Shown here piece by piece: positions 17,412 through 26,261 of a stretch of DNA of 62,470 bases. Position 1 is the first letter of the stretch, and each line of letters opens with the position of its first letter. This DNA comes from Maricaulis sp. (GTDB lineage: Bacteria; Pseudomonadota; Alphaproteobacteria; Caulobacterales; Maricaulaceae), in NCBI RefSeq assembly GCF_030149425.1, contig NZ_JASBRQ010000036.1:1-62470 (forward strand), read 5' to 3'. The position numbers and the translations under genes were made by a program. Below the pieces are notes generated by a model. It saw nothing but the letters and a program-made list of their open reading frames with translations, was not told the origin of the DNA and did no database searches.

Positions 17412-19571
17412 ATGGCCAAGCTGACCGTTGACGACACTCTCACTGCCCCGGAAGACTTCGCGCTGGAGCAGGTGACGCAGACCCCGACCGAATGGACGCC
17501 GCACCGCCCCGACCGGCCCGACAAGGCCGAGGGCGGGCTGACCTTCCAGTGCGTGTCCGAGTTCGAACCCATGGGCGATCAGCCGGCCGCGATCCAGGAA
17601 ATCGTCGACGGGCTGACCACCGGCGAGCGCGACCAGGTCCTGCTCGGCGCCACCGGCACCGGTAAAACATTCACCATGGCCAAAGTCATCGAGGCCGTGC
17701 AAAGGCCCGCACTTATACTTGCACCAAACAAAACATTGGCAGCGCAATTATATGGCGAGTTCAAAAGTTTCTTTCCGAATAATGCCGTTGAGTATTTCGT
17801 CTCGTATTACGATTACTACATGCCCGAGGCCTATGTGCCGCGGACGGATACCTATATCGAGAAGGAAAGCTCCATCAACGAGGCCATCGACCGGATGCGC
17901 CATGCTGCGACGCGCTCCATTCTCGAGCGCGATGATGTGATCATCGTCGCCTCGGTCTCGTGCATTTACGGCATCGGCTCGGTCGAGACCTATACGGCGA
18001 TGACCTTTGACTTGAAGCCCGGCGATCTGATCGACCCGCGCGCCGTCATGCGCCAGCTCGTCGACCTGCAATACACAAGAAACGACCAGGCCTTCATCCG
18101 CGGCACATTCCGCCTGCGCGGCGATAATCTCGAGGTTTTCCCGGCCCACTATGACGACCGCGCCTGGCGCATCAATTTCTTCGGCGACGAGATCGAGACC
18201 ATTGCCGAGTTCGACCCGCTCACCGGCAAGACCCATAACGAGCTGAAATCGGTCCGCTTCTACGCCAATTCCCACTATGTCACCCCGCGCCCGACCCTCA
18301 ATCAGGCCATCATCCAGATCAAGGCGGAGCTGAAAGAACGCCTCGCCTGGATGGAAAAAGAGGGCAAGCTCTTGGAGGCTCAGCGCCTGCAACAGCGCAC
18401 CGAGTTCGACATTGAAATGCTCGAGGCGACCGGCTCCTGCGCCGGCATCGAGAACTATTCGCGCTATCTCACCGGCCGCAAGCCGGGCGAGCCGCCGCCC
18501 ACAATGTTTGAATACCTGCCGGAAAACGCCCTCATCTTCGCCGATGAGAGCCATGTCTCCATCCCGCAGCTCGGGGCGATGTATCGCGGCGACTATAACC
18601 GCAAGAAAACCCTCGCCGATCACGGCTTCCGCCTGCCCTCCTGCCTCGATAACCGCCCGCTCAAATTCGAGGAATGGGAGGCGATGCGGCCGCAAACCGT
18701 GGAGGTCTCCGCCACGCCGGGCCCCTGGGAATTAAACCAGACCGGCGGCGTCTTCGTGGAACAGGTGATCCGCCCGACCGGCCTGATCGACCCGCCGGTC
18801 GAGGTTCGCCCGGTGGCCAAGGATGGCGCCTCCCAGGTTGATGACGTCATCGACGAGGTGCGCAAGACGACCGAGAAGGGCTATCGCACCCTGATCACCA
18901 CGCTGACCAAGCGCTTGGCCGAGGATCTGACCGAATACATGCATGAGCAGGGCCTCAAGGTCCGCTACATGCACTCCGATGTCGACACGGTGGAGCGTAT
19001 CGAACTGATCCGCGACCTCCGCCTCGGCAGCTACGACGTGCTGATCGGCATCAACCTTTTGCGCGAGGGCCTCGACATCCCCGAATGCGGCCTCGTCGCC
19101 ATTCTCGACGCCGACAAGGAGGGCTTCCTGCGCTCAGAAACCAGCCTGGTCCAGACCATCGGCCGCGCCGCGCGCAACGCCGACGCCAAAGTCATCCTCT
19201 ACGCCGACCGCATCACCGGCTCCATGCAGCGCGCCATGGACGAAACCAGCCGCCGCCGCACCAAGCAGATCGCCTATAACGAGGAACACGGCATCACCCC
19301 GAAAACCATCACCCGCGGGATCAGCGATATCCTGGAAGAGGTGATGGAAAGCCAGGCCAAGGGCCGCAATGTCGCCGCCAAGGGCCGCGGCAAACGCGCG
19401 ACCGGCAAACCGTCCGGGGTTTCCGATACGGGTCAGACGCCGCTGGTCGGGGAGAACCTAGCAGCCGTGGTGGCGGATCTGGAGAAACAGATGCGCGAGG
19501 CGGCGGCGGATCTGGAATTCGAGGAAGCGGCGCGGCTGCGAGATGAGATACAGAAGCTGACGGCGGGGTAG
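17412..19571 (+). CDS. uvrB: UvrABC excision nuclease subunit B
   Basis: DNA-repair helicase-like subunit that receives damaged DNA from UvrA and positions UvrC. About 719 aa. Walker A is in [19 protein letters not shown]; the beta-hairpin region is [19 protein letters not shown]-like DESH is in [12 protein letters not shown]; motif VI is in [12 protein letters not shown]; a UVR domain ([15 protein letters not shown]) ends the protein. The N-terminal extension of about 50 residues is common in alphaproteobacteria. ATG 17412 is the first good start. Bases about 17700-17820 are strikingly AT-rich in codon choice compared with the rest. A hairpin follows the stop. Confidence 0.96.
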   Translation: MAKLTVDDTLTAPEDFALEQVTQTPTEWTPHRPDRPDKAEGGLTFQCVSEFEPMGDQPAAIQEIVDGLTTGERDQVLLGATGTGKTFTMAKVIEAVQRPALILAPNKTLAAQLYGEFKSFFPNNAVEYFVSYYDYYMPEAYVPRTDTYIEKESSINEAIDRMRHAATRSILERDDVIIVASVSCIYGIGSVETYTAMTFDLKPGDLIDPRAVMRQLVDLQYTRNDQAFIRGTFRLRGDNLEVFPAHYDDRAWRINFFGDEIETIAEFDPLTGKTHNELKSVRFYANSHYVTPRPTLNQAIIQIKAELKERLAWMEKEGKLLEAQRLQQRTEFDIEMLEATGSCAGIENYSRYLTGRKPGEPPPTMFEYLPENALIFADESHVSIPQLGAMYRGDYNRKKTLADHGFRLPSCLDNRPLKFEEWEAMRPQTVEVSATPGPWELNQTGGVFVEQVIRPTGLIDPPVEVRPVAKDGASQVDDVIDEVRKTTEKGYRTLITTLTKRLAEDLTEYMHEQGLKVRYMHSDVDTVERIELIRDLRLGSYDVLIGINLLREGLDIPECGLVAILDADKEGFLRSETSLVQTIGRAARNADAKVILYADRITGSMQRAMDETSRRRTKQIAYNEEHGITPKTITRGISDILEEVMESQAKGRNVAAKGRGKRATGKPSGVSDTGQTPLVGENLAAVVADLEKQMREAAADLEFEEAARLRDEIQKLTAG

Positions 19572-19588
19572 TTGGCCTCATCCGCCGA

Positions 19589-19610
19589 CTCGCCAACCGT
19601 AGTTGGCGAG
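19589..19610. terminator. perfect hairpin after uvrB
   Basis: CTCGCCAAC (19589-19597), loop CGTA, GTTGGCGAG (19602-19610), 18 bases past the uvrB stop. No T-run follows, so it is a stem of unproven function: 3'-end stabiliser, weak terminator or the boundary of the AT-rich island that starts here. Confidence 0.4.
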
Positions 19611-19683
19611 CGAAGGTTGGAGCTTTCGGGAAGGCTCCTCCGGGCTATAGAACAATTTCCATTGGCCCAAAGCGCGCTGCAGC

Positions 19684-20676
19684 TCAATTCTTAAGGCAGC
19701 AGTCCACGAGCTCGGCGAAATCGATTTGCTCTAACTCAAGTCGCCTCTCCAAGTCGTCGAGCTCTTGAATAGAAGGCAATTCTTCAGCCGCTACAATGCT
19801 CACCGCAAAGCTCGCGCTGTATCGCGACCCAATTTTCGTCAGCTCGTCACCCAATTGCTTTAGAATGCTATCGCGCAGAATGAGTTGATTTCTCCGAAAC
19901 CTGATCAACCTATGCCCAACGAAAAAATCTGATTGTTTGACCGAGTCAGTTTTTCGCCCGTTCCATCCGGTAGCGACCGTAGCCCGATATAGCGCCTTAT
20001 CTTGCATTTCATTCCAAGCGCTGAAGTTAAAATAATTGACAGGGTTCGGGTTCTCATGTGTCGGCTGCGGCAGAAATTCAGACTCTTTGAATAGGTGTGC
20101 ATCCAACGTGGAAAGAACACTGTTCTGACGCGACAAAGCTTTTTTAAGAACAGTTGGCAGCCCAAAGAGCATAATCGCGCTTTCGTCCAAGAATCGCAGC
20201 TCCCGAGGAAACTCCTGCTCTCCTTCGCTGTTAGACCAACTTGTCCTGGGCGGAACCCACTGCACTAAACTGCCCAAAAGACGAAAAACTCCAAGAGGCC
20301 GTATCGGCGTAAGACTTATGCCCTCGTTCTGGCAATCATCCCGCCAGAAATAATACGCACGACCATAGCGAATGAGCGTTTGCGCTACATCCTCCACGAC
20401 CCTTTTGATTCTTCCATTAGTAGACCGCGAAGGGCGCTGCCCACTCATGCCGAATAGAAGTCGGTCTAGGGTTGATTGATCATTACAATCAGCAACGAAG
20501 AGGTCCTCTCGATCTCGGTTTTCGAAACTAAATAGGCGGGCAAAGTCCTCGTCGAACATTCGCCGATTATGGCACGAGGTATCCCTTTGCCCCTCAAGGA
20601 ACCATCGGTCTAGAATACCACTTCCTAGGCGATCGTATCGGTGGCGGACGATCGGGTCAGCTCTGTGAATTTTCAT
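19684..20676 (-). CDS. unknown protein of the AT-rich two-gene island (330 aa)
   Basis: No family is recognised. The protein is soluble, with no signal peptide or membrane helix, and is rich in Arg, Asp and aromatic residues in its first half (FARLFSFENRDREDLFVADC; AQTLIRYGRAYYFWRDD). The C-terminus is a charged helix (IQELDDLERRLELEQIDFAE). Codon use is far more AT-rich than in the flanking genes. ATG 20676, with GGGAG just upstream, is preferred over GTG 20679; the start overlaps the end of the 824-aa gene by 20 bases, so the two are cotranscribed and probably coupled. It is likely recently acquired and works with its partner. Confidence 0.75.
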   Translation of the reverse strand: MKIHRADPIVRHRYDRLGSGILDRWFLEGQRDTSCHNRRMFDEDFARLFSFENRDREDLFVADCNDQSTLDRLLFGMSGQRPSRSTNGRIKRVVEDVAQTLIRYGRAYYFWRDDCQNEGISLTPIRPLGVFRLLGSLVQWVPPRTSWSNSEGEQEFPRELRFLDESAIMLFGLPTVLKKALSRQNSVLSTLDAHLFKESEFLPQPTHENPNPVNYFNFSAWNEMQDKALYRATVATGWNGRKTDSVKQSDFFVGHRLIRFRRNQLILRDSILKQLGDELTKIGSRYSASFAVSIVAAEELPSIQELDDLERRLELEQIDFAELVDCCLKN

Positions 20677-23131
20677 CACGCTCCCGATTCAGATGCCCCG
20701 CAACATCTCTGATTTGGTGCCCTACATCACCTTCGAAATCTGGTATTTGGGGGAGAATATGGACTGCGAAGAAGAAGTGAGAAGCGTCAGCCGAGGAGGC
20801 TAGATACTCTCGCACCAACGCATCGGGGTGGGATGGGCCGGAGGAGTAACCCTTTTCGCTCGAATAGCCATCAGCATGCGCTCTGCTCTCGAAGTCGGAC
20901 CTCCAGTGGGTCCTAATGAAACTTCGCGGAGACGCGCTGAAGAGAAGCCATGGTAGGTTTGCGAGCTTTACCATACGCTTTAGGTAATCATCCTTCTCGG
21001 GCAGTTTATCTACCCACTCCTGAAACTTGGCGAGCGCTCCTTCCGCCAAATCATCGTCGCCAAAGTACCTCCCATAAAGGATCGAAAGACCCAATACAGA
21101 CGCTAAGTCGTTAATTACCGTCGAGACCAATTGGAGACGAAACTCATCATTGATCTCAAGTGAAGGGTCAGCGAATTTTGCGTCTGATGCCATGACAGAC
21201 AGAGACATAAACATGGGAAATATTTTACCAAATCGCTCTGAATCGCTCTGCTTCAGAGCCTCAACACAAGCCTCAGCCAGTTCAAAATAGACTTGACCAA
21301 AATGATCTGGAAGTTCGTCGTCATGCTTGGCCGCAAAAATGTGCCCGACCATAGATCCACAGCTTAGTGATTCTATCGCAGCGTCACGAGTCGCGCCTAT
21401 CTGCGTGGCCATTTCATCTAGATCGAGTTCGGGAAACGCGAGTTGAACATCGGCGTAGTGTGCGAAACTCGCGTACCTTTCAAATAGCATCGAGATATCG
21501 GCGAACCAACGTGGAATTTTCCAATGACTATGCAAGCTTGCGAGAAGGACCTGGGTCGCAGCCCTAGACAGTTTTAAATCGGAGAGTTTCTCCACGAACT
21601 CCGGCACTGTCGTTTTGTAGAATTCGAGCACCATTGGAACGACTTCTACATACTGACGGAGCAAAGCCTGGACTGTAAGCTGCCGAAGGTATTTGGGTTT
21701 CGAGAGGCGCCTCCCCTCTATTTCGCGCTCGAATTCAACTCTTCGCACAATGAACTCGATCTCCACCCGAAGGTAACTCGGCAATCTCTCCAATGCGCGC
21801 TCAGACCAATCGTCCGCCGCGAAAAACCGATTCAGCTCATCTTCGAAAATTAGAATTTGGCGCAGCGTCTCCAAACAAAGATTGCTACCCAGTGCCGCCC
21901 ACGTATCGGCGAGGGCAACTTTTTTGGTATCTGTATCTTCATTTTCGGACTGAGCAGAATGAGCAAAGTCCTTTTCGATAAGTTGCCGAATTGACTCCAA
22001 TTCGCCCATCCCCAAGCCAAACTGAAATTGTTCAGCGTAAGCCGAAATGCGGGTCGATAGTTGGTGTAACAACGAAAGGGCTAGGTCGTATTCGTTTAGA
22101 TCAAGAGCCCGTTCGAGATGGCCCTTGAGCTTACCTTGGAGTTCCATCTCGAACCAATCATAATCCGGCTCCTCAGAAACCAAGGGCTGCTGACTACTTG
22201 TTCTTAGGGCCATGGAGGTCGTTGAATCCCCGACAAGAAACCACTCTCGGTGTTTCAATCGCCTGGGAAACCAGTAGCTGTCTTTATGAATCCGGCGCTT
22301 ATGCCCCAGATAGTGCACCAATAATGAGGTGTAGTTGGAAGCGAGAACTGGGATGTTCTCCTCAAGGTGCTCGTTATCAGCAACCAATCGGTCGTTGATG
22401 TAGCCTAACTGCTCCAACGCCTGCATCGCCATTCTTGAATGGTGGTTGGCGATAGATCGTGATGCTCTTCGACACCCCGCCCCCTTAATGTGGCGCACTA
22501 TCGTAGGAATAACCTCCAACCGAGCGATCAAAACCAGATCGAAAAAGTTGAATAGCCGCTGGCCTAGTGGAAATAACGCCAGAGCGCCCAAAACTGTAAG
22601 GAATGAACCAGTCAGGAACACATAGGGTCCTGGCTCGAATCCAAATAACGGCATCGCCGTTGCCAACAGACAGAACATGGCCGCGAAGACTAGAATTCTA
22701 GAGTAGAAACTGCCAACTTGTTCTTCGGTTAGCATCCGAATGATATCACGACGAAATCTGCTGTAGCCGGCGCTTAAAATGATGCCGATCGAGGCAAAAT
22801 AGATCGAAAAAATTGCCGTAAGCAGCTGGGCATAAAGTCGAAGCTGCTCCAAATTAAGAAGCTCATCGGCTTCGCTTACCCAGAGCCTACTTCCAAAGAC
22901 CTTATCTTCAAGCACTAAAAGTCCAGCAAGAAACAGAGCTACCCAGAATAGGGTCTGTACACCGATCCACGCAAAAGCTCCGAAAATTCGCACATTTGAA
23001 CGCATTTTCGTCGCATAGATGTCAGCCTGATAGCCCGTTCGGTCGAGAGCAAACCAGATTTTTTCCAGTTGTGTTCGAAGCAGCCAAAACCAGCGTTGGG
23101 TGCCCGCCCATATTTTCAACCTGTCAATCAC
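20657..23131 (-). CDS. four-helix membrane protein with large cytosolic domain, unknown function
   Basis: Unknown 824-aa protein. Four hydrophobic segments are predicted near the N-terminus: about 51-72, 101-123, 146-164 and 169-190 (AFAWIGVQTLFWVALFLAGL; LLTAIFSIYFASIGIILSAG; ILVFAAMFCLLATAMPLFGF; VFLTGSFLTVLGALALFPLG). More than 600 mostly helical residues follow, without a recognised catalytic motif. Start is GTG 23131 with only a weak ribosome site; no good alternative precedes the first membrane helix. The base composition is markedly AT-rich. It is the upstream gene of a two-gene unit, overlapping its partner. Membrane protein plus cytosolic partner in an AT-rich island next to a nuclease-like gene recalls phage-defence modules, but this is context only. 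Confidence 0.75.
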   Translation of the reverse strand: MIDRLKIWAGTQRWFWLLRTQLEKIWFALDRTGYQADIYATKMRSNVRIFGAFAWIGVQTLFWVALFLAGLLVLEDKVFGSRLWVSEADELLNLEQLRLYAQLLTAIFSIYFASIGIILSAGYSRFRRDIIRMLTEEQVGSFYSRILVFAAMFCLLATAMPLFGFEPGPYVFLTGSFLTVLGALALFPLGQRLFNFFDLVLIARLEVIPTIVRHIKGAGCRRASRSIANHHSRMAMQALEQLGYINDRLVADNEHLEENIPVLASNYTSLLVHYLGHKRRIHKDSYWFPRRLKHREWFLVGDSTTSMALRTSSQQPLVSEEPDYDWFEMELQGKLKGHLERALDLNEYDLALSLLHQLSTRISAYAEQFQFGLGMGELESIRQLIEKDFAHSAQSENEDTDTKKVALADTWAALGSNLCLETLRQILIFEDELNRFFAADDWSERALERLPSYLRVEIEFIVRRVEFEREIEGRRLSKPKYLRQLTVQALLRQYVEVVPMVLEFYKTTVPEFVEKLSDLKLSRAATQVLLASLHSHWKIPRWFADISMLFERYASFAHYADVQLAFPELDLDEMATQIGATRDAAIESLSCGSMVGHIFAAKHDDELPDHFGQVYFELAEACVEALKQSDSERFGKIFPMFMSLSVMASDAKFADPSLEINDEFRLQLVSTVINDLASVLGLSILYGRYFGDDDLAEGALAKFQEWVDKLPEKDDYLKRMVKLANLPWLLFSASPRSFIRTHWRSDFESRAHADGYSSEKGYSSGPSHPDALVREYLASSADASHFFFAVHILPQIPDFEGDVGHQIRDVAGHLNRERDENSQS

Positions 23132-23197
23132 AGAGTGGATTTTCTTGTTCGCATGACCTCAACATGTAATTGCATTTTCCACCACTTTCTAGATCTT

Positions 23198-23219
23198 CGC
23201 AAAGTTGGCCAACTTTGCG
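23198..23219. repeat. perfect 22-bp palindrome
   Basis: CGCAAAGTTGGCCAACTTTGCG is self-complementary over all 22 bases, without a loop. It lies 67 bases before the start of the 824-aa gene and 166 bases before the nuclease-like gene. A loop-less palindrome suits a dimeric protein-binding operator or a recombination site better than a terminator. Confidence 0.75.
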
Positions 23220-23285
23220 GCGTCGCGAATAGTCTGGAGTTGCTTGACGTTGGTTGCCGATAAAGGGCAACGCGTGCACCCCCAC

Positions 23286-23302
23286 CCCAAAAACTTATCC
23301 CC
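23286..23302 (+). repeat. 17-bp direct repeat, left copy
   Basis: CCCAAAAACTTATCCCC, identical to 23884-23900. The two copies bracket the nuclease-like gene with about 580 bases between them. They could be relics of insertion or an attachment-type repeat. Confidence 0.65.
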
Positions 23303-23384
23303 CGATAAACGGGGACACGTACCGTTTTCTGGATTCCATAGTGCCATAGCCCTAAACGCCACAAACGAACGCTGCTCCATCCCC

Positions 23385-23876
23385 ATGTCCCTCCCCGACC
23401 TCACCGCACTCCCCAGCGCCGATCTCCTCCGTCTACACGCCCGCATCTCGCACGCGCTCAATGATCGGGGCATCCTCCGTTCGGCCAATAACCCTACCGG
23501 CGACCTGGCGGAATATATTTTCTGCAAAGCGTTTGGCTGGACGCAGGAAGCGAATTCGCAACATGGCTATGATGCGCGCGATGGGTCTGGTTTGCGATAT
23601 CAGATCAAGGGGCTCAGGCTGCACCGGGCTCGCAAAACCCGGCAGCTCTCAGCGATACGCAAGCTGGATGAGAAACCCTTCGACGTGCTGGCTGGCGTGG
23701 TTTTCGGCGATGAATATGAGGTGGTGCGCGCCGCGTTGATCCCGCACGAACTGGTAGAACCGAACGCCCGCTATTCAACACATACCAATGCCCACCTGTT
23801 TCACCTGCGCGATAGCGTATGGGAATTGCCCGGGGTCGAGGATGTGACGGCGCGCCTCCAAGCCGTCGAACTTTAG
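23385..23876 (+). CDS. restriction-endonuclease-like (PD-(D/E)XK-type, DUF6998-like) protein
   Basis: A 163-aa soluble protein. A helical N-terminus (ADLLRLHARISHALNDRGIL) is followed by GDLAEYIFCKAF, and YDARDGSGLRYQIKGLRLHR gives the D...QxK pattern of the PD-(D/E)XK nuclease fold with Glu in the preceding helix. Such proteins are often annotated as DUF6998 or restriction-endonuclease-like. No methylase is adjacent. ATG 23385 is chosen because the frame upstream runs through the palindrome and repeat and is not conserved-looking. It is bracketed by a 17-bp direct repeat and follows the AT-rich island. A defence role is possible; the fold assignment is by motif only. Confidence 0.65.
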   Translation: MSLPDLTALPSADLLRLHARISHALNDRGILRSANNPTGDLAEYIFCKAFGWTQEANSQHGYDARDGSGLRYQIKGLRLHRARKTRQLSAIRKLDEKPFDVLAGVVFGDEYEVVRAALIPHELVEPNARYSTHTNAHLFHLRDSVWELPGVEDVTARLQAVEL

Positions 23877-23883
23877 CCCCCCA

Positions 23884-23900
23884 CCCAAAAACTTATCCCC
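23884..23900 (+). repeat. 17-bp direct repeat, right copy
   Basis: CCCAAAAACTTATCCCC, identical to 23286-23302. It begins eight bases after the nuclease-like stop and sits just before the HTH gene. Confidence 0.65.
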
Positions 23901-23929
23901 ACCCCCGCATCCGCCCGCATACTTGCCCC

Positions 23930-24685
23930 ATGCCCGGACGCAAACGATCCCCTGAAGAACGTGCCGAGATCGAAGCCATCGCCCGGCAGATGCGCATTGA
24001 TGGCGTCGATATGGTGACGATTTCCAAAGCGGTCGATGTGTCGATTGCGACGCTGTATCTGTGGGCCAAGCAGTCCGGCTGGCGTGAGCAGGACTTGCCG
24101 CGGCCGGCGCTAGTCTTGCCGGAGGTGAGGCCGAGCAATGAGGCGCTGCCGCTGGCGCCGGAGGAGCCGGTCCTGGTGGCCGAGGCGGCGAACCAGGCGC
24201 TGGGTCTGGCGGCGCGGTTTGCCGCTGCGGGTGATCTGGTGCAGGCGGAGAAGGCGGCGCGGCTGTCGGAGCGTTTCCTGCGCCTGAAGGAGGCGGAAAT
24301 CCGGCCCGGCGCAGACGACGCGGAGGCTGAGGACGAGGTCGAGACCTATGCCGATATCCGCGACAATCCCGGCTATCAGCTCGGACGCCTTCTAGGAACG
24401 ATGATGGACAATCTTTATCGCGGCAATCTCGGCGGCCTGCCGGCCTGGGCCCTGGCGGCGCTGCACACCGGCGACCGCTTCGGCCATATGATCGGCCTGT
24501 TTCTCGGCGATTGCGACGAGCATGATCGCGAACGCGACCGGATTGAGGCGGAGGGCCGTGGCCGGGACCCGTCCATCGTCTCGGCCCGCCAGCTCGAACT
24601 GGTGCGCAAAGCGCATGAAAGCATCGAGCGGGAAGAGGCCTATAATAAGCGCCTCGGGATAGGCCGCTACCGGCGCACGGACTAG
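23930..24685 (+). CDS. helix-turn-helix protein of unknown function
   Basis: A 251-aa protein with an N-terminal HTH (residues about 20-50: RIDGVDMVTISKAVDVSIAT, LYLWAKQSGW) like those of transposase or terminase small subunits, followed by acidic and helical segments (LVAEAANQALGLAARFAAAG; PGADDAEAEDEVETYADIRD). No phage structural genes follow, so a terminase role is not supported. ATG 23930 opens just after the second direct repeat. Codon use is GC-rich like the host. It may be an old domesticated phage or transposon gene, but function is not known. Confidence 0.6.
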   Translation: MPGRKRSPEERAEIEAIARQMRIDGVDMVTISKAVDVSIATLYLWAKQSGWREQDLPRPALVLPEVRPSNEALPLAPEEPVLVAEAANQALGLAARFAAAGDLVQAEKAARLSERFLRLKEAEIRPGADDAEAEDEVETYADIRDNPGYQLGRLLGTMMDNLYRGNLGGLPAWALAALHTGDRFGHMIGLFLGDCDEHDRERDRIEAEGRGRDPSIVSARQLELVRKAHESIEREEAYNKRLGIGRYRRTD

Positions 24686-24691
24686 CGGGCT

Positions 24692-24730
24692 TGGGTGCCG
24701 AAGGTGGGTGCCGAAGATGGGTGCCGGCGA
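24692..24730 (+). repeat. three tandem 13-bp units
   Basis: The unit TGGGTGCCGAAGR recurs three times at exact 13-base spacing; the third has GGCGA at its end. Seven bases after the HTH-gene stop. Confidence 0.65.
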
Positions 24731-24760
24731 TGGATGCTGTAGACGCCGGTATTGCTTTGC

Positions 24761-24913
24761 GGCTTCGCCGCGCACCCCATCCGACCCAGTGCTTCGCACT
24801 GGCCCACCTTCCCCATCAAGGGGAAGGAGGAGAGCACACTTGCCCTCCTCGCCCTTGATGGGCGAGGTGGATCGGCGCGAAGCGGCGAGACGGAGTGGGT
24901 GCGCGCCGAAGGC
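24761..24913. repeat. dispersed palindromic element, copy 1
   Basis: About 150 bp with terminal inverted repeats: GGCTTCGCCGCGCAC at the left against GTGCGCGCCGAAGGC at the right. Inside are the paired blocks CCTTCCCCATCAAGGGGAAGG and CCTCGCCCTTGATGGGCGAGG, and GGATCGGCGCGAAGCGGCGA. Copy 2 is at 25984-26141 and a rearranged copy 3 at 41851-42007. It has no ORF of its own and behaves like a MITE or complex REP element. Confidence 0.8.
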
Positions 24914-25024
24914 GCAGGCGAAAACCCGCCCCCTCGCCCGGTTAAACCGCCGCCCCGCCCCCCGAGATCCCCGGCGCCACAGTCTCCCTTCGCGGGCGGG
25001 CGCGCAGGCGTTAGGGTGGGGCCC

Positions 25025-25477
25025 ATGTTGACGCGCAAACAGGTTCTGGATTTCTGTCATGCTGCCCTGCTCGGTCTGAGCGGGCTGGCGGTGATCTGGT
25101 TTGGGGGCTGGACTTATCTGGGCGCTCAAAGCGGTGCGTCGGCGCTTGAACTGGGTCTGCTGGTCGCGGCCGCCGGGTTGAGCCTGGTCTATGTCGTCCT
25201 GTTACTGCGCCGGCGTGGGGCCAGCCTGTGGCCGGCCCTGCTGATGCTGGGCGTCACCGGTCTGGCCCTGCTGAGCGATACGCCCGCACCGGCGTTTACC
25301 GAAGGCAAGGTGTGGATGAGTTTCGGGGGCTGGCAATTGATCCTGGTCACCACCGCCACCCTGACCCTGTTGGGACATCTCAAGCTGGGCGAGGGTCTGG
25401 GCGAACGGGTGCTGGCGCGCATGCTGCGGCCGATCAGCCGGCTGTTTCATCTCGCCGAGGACGTTACGCCCGACTAG
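25025..25477 (+). CDS. small membrane protein of unknown function
   Basis: A 150-aa hydrophobic protein with four predicted helices: ALLGLSGLAVIWFGGWTYLG, LELGLLVAAAGLSLVYVVLL, ASLWPALLMLGVTGLALLSD and WQLILVTTATLTLLGHLKL. No family is recognised. ATG 25025 is chosen because the frame upstream is the palindromic element. It ends three bases before the convergent TM2-gene stop. Confidence 0.65.
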   Translation: MLTRKQVLDFCHAALLGLSGLAVIWFGGWTYLGAQSGASALELGLLVAAAGLSLVYVVLLLRRRGASLWPALLMLGVTGLALLSDTPAPAFTEGKVWMSFGGWQLILVTTATLTLLGHLKLGEGLGERVLARMLRPISRLFHLAEDVTPD

Positions 25478-25480
25478 GCC

Positions 25481-25897
25481 CTATTCGCCGCCATCGCCGG
25501 CGTCAGCCGTGTCCGCCCCGTTATCTACCCCGTCATCCGCCTTGGCCGGCGCCGAAACCGCCGCTGCCGGCGCGGCGACGCTGCGGCGCTGAAAGCTGCG
25601 CGCCATTTCGCGGGCCAGCTCGATGTTTTTCTGCCGGGCGCGGCTGCCGATGAGGAAATAGTCGACAATGACCCAGATGCCGAAACCGCCAAAAGTGATC
25701 AGCTTGAGCACGCCGGCGATGATGTCGCCGACGAGGAAACGGTCAATGCCCAAAAAGCCGAGCCAGATGTTGAAGCCATAGAGCACGACCGGGTTTTTCT
25801 CCGAGGCTTGGAAGGCGGTCAGGAAGGCGCCGCGATTATCCTCGGGCAAGGCGCTGATAATATTGGCCAGTTCGAGCGTATAGGATTTCAGATTCAT
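25481..25897 (-). CDS. TM2 domain-containing protein
   Basis: A 138-aa protein with the TM2 domain in the middle: two membrane helices around the characteristic GxxGxDRF turn (NIWLGFLGIDRFLVGDIIAG, then FGGFGIWVIVDYFLIG). The C-terminal 45 residues are low-complexity Ala/Asp/Gly. The start at 25897 has AGGGGACAAG upstream. TM2 proteins are small membrane proteins of unclear role, often linked to membrane stress. Confidence 0.85.
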   Translation of the reverse strand: MNLKSYTLELANIISALPEDNRGAFLTAFQASEKNPVVLYGFNIWLGFLGIDRFLVGDIIAGVLKLITFGGFGIWVIVDYFLIGSRARQKNIELAREMARSFQRRSVAAPAAAVSAPAKADDGVDNGADTADAGDGGE

Positions 25898-26261
25898 GGC
25901 TTGTCCCCTTTTGCGAGCGCCAGTTAAGCGCGATTGAGCGGGGGCGGCTAGCGGGAAGATCGTGGTGGCGCTCCCCTGTTTGTGGCGGCTTCGCCGCGCA
26001 CCCCATCCGTCCCGCTGCTGCGCAGCGTGCCACCTTCCCCATCAAGGGGAAGGAGGGGCGACAACCACCCTCCTCGCCCTCGATGGGCGAGGTGGATCGG
26101 CGCGAAGCGGCGAGACGGAGTGGGTGCGCGGCGAAGCCGCCTCAAGACCCCCATGACATTTCCGTAAGCCCGCCACTTCACGCTCTGTTGGCGTGCCTAT
26201 CCATGCTAGGGCTTGGCCCGGGAAGGGGTCGTGTTTTGATCCAAATGCCGGGAATGACCTC
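25898..26261. other. non-coding stretch with copy 2 of the palindromic element
   Basis: Apart from copy 2 of the palindromic element (25984-26141), nothing coding is seen. The promoter of the TM2 gene must lie in the left 80 bases and that of the secreted protein in the right 120. Confidence 0.65.
25984..26141. repeat. dispersed palindromic element, copy 2
   Basis: A 158-bp copy with the best-preserved ends: GGCGGCTTCGCCGCGCACCC at the left pairs with GGGTGCGCGGCGAAGCCGCC at the right. Internal blocks (ATCAAGGGGAAGGAGG; CCTCGCCCTCGATGGGCGAGG) match copy 1, so the two share one ancestor. Confidence 0.82.

Larger units (their letters stand above)
24686..25024. other. non-coding stretch with tandem repeat and palindromic element
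   Basis: It holds three imperfect 13-bp units (TGGGTGCCGAAGG, TGGGTGCCGAAGA, TGGGTGCCGGCGA) at 24692-24730, then copy 1 of a palindromic element (24761-24913), and a GC-rich stretch up to the ATG at 25025. Frames here are open in both directions only because of base composition. Confidence 0.7.

Noticed and set aside
23286..23900. DnaA-box-like TTATCCCC in the direct repeats, as a replication origin
   Set aside because: TTATCCCCA differs from TTATCCACA, only two copies exist, and no origin-associated genes or AT-rich unwinding region are here.
23930..24685. HTH gene as a phage terminase small subunit and prophage start
   Set aside because: No large terminase, portal, capsid or integrase gene follows, and codon use is that of the host.
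24752..25024. In-frame extensions of several genes into the palindromic elements
   Set aside because: The elements keep open frames only by base composition; the same translated peptides appear in unrelated places and are not conserved N-termini.
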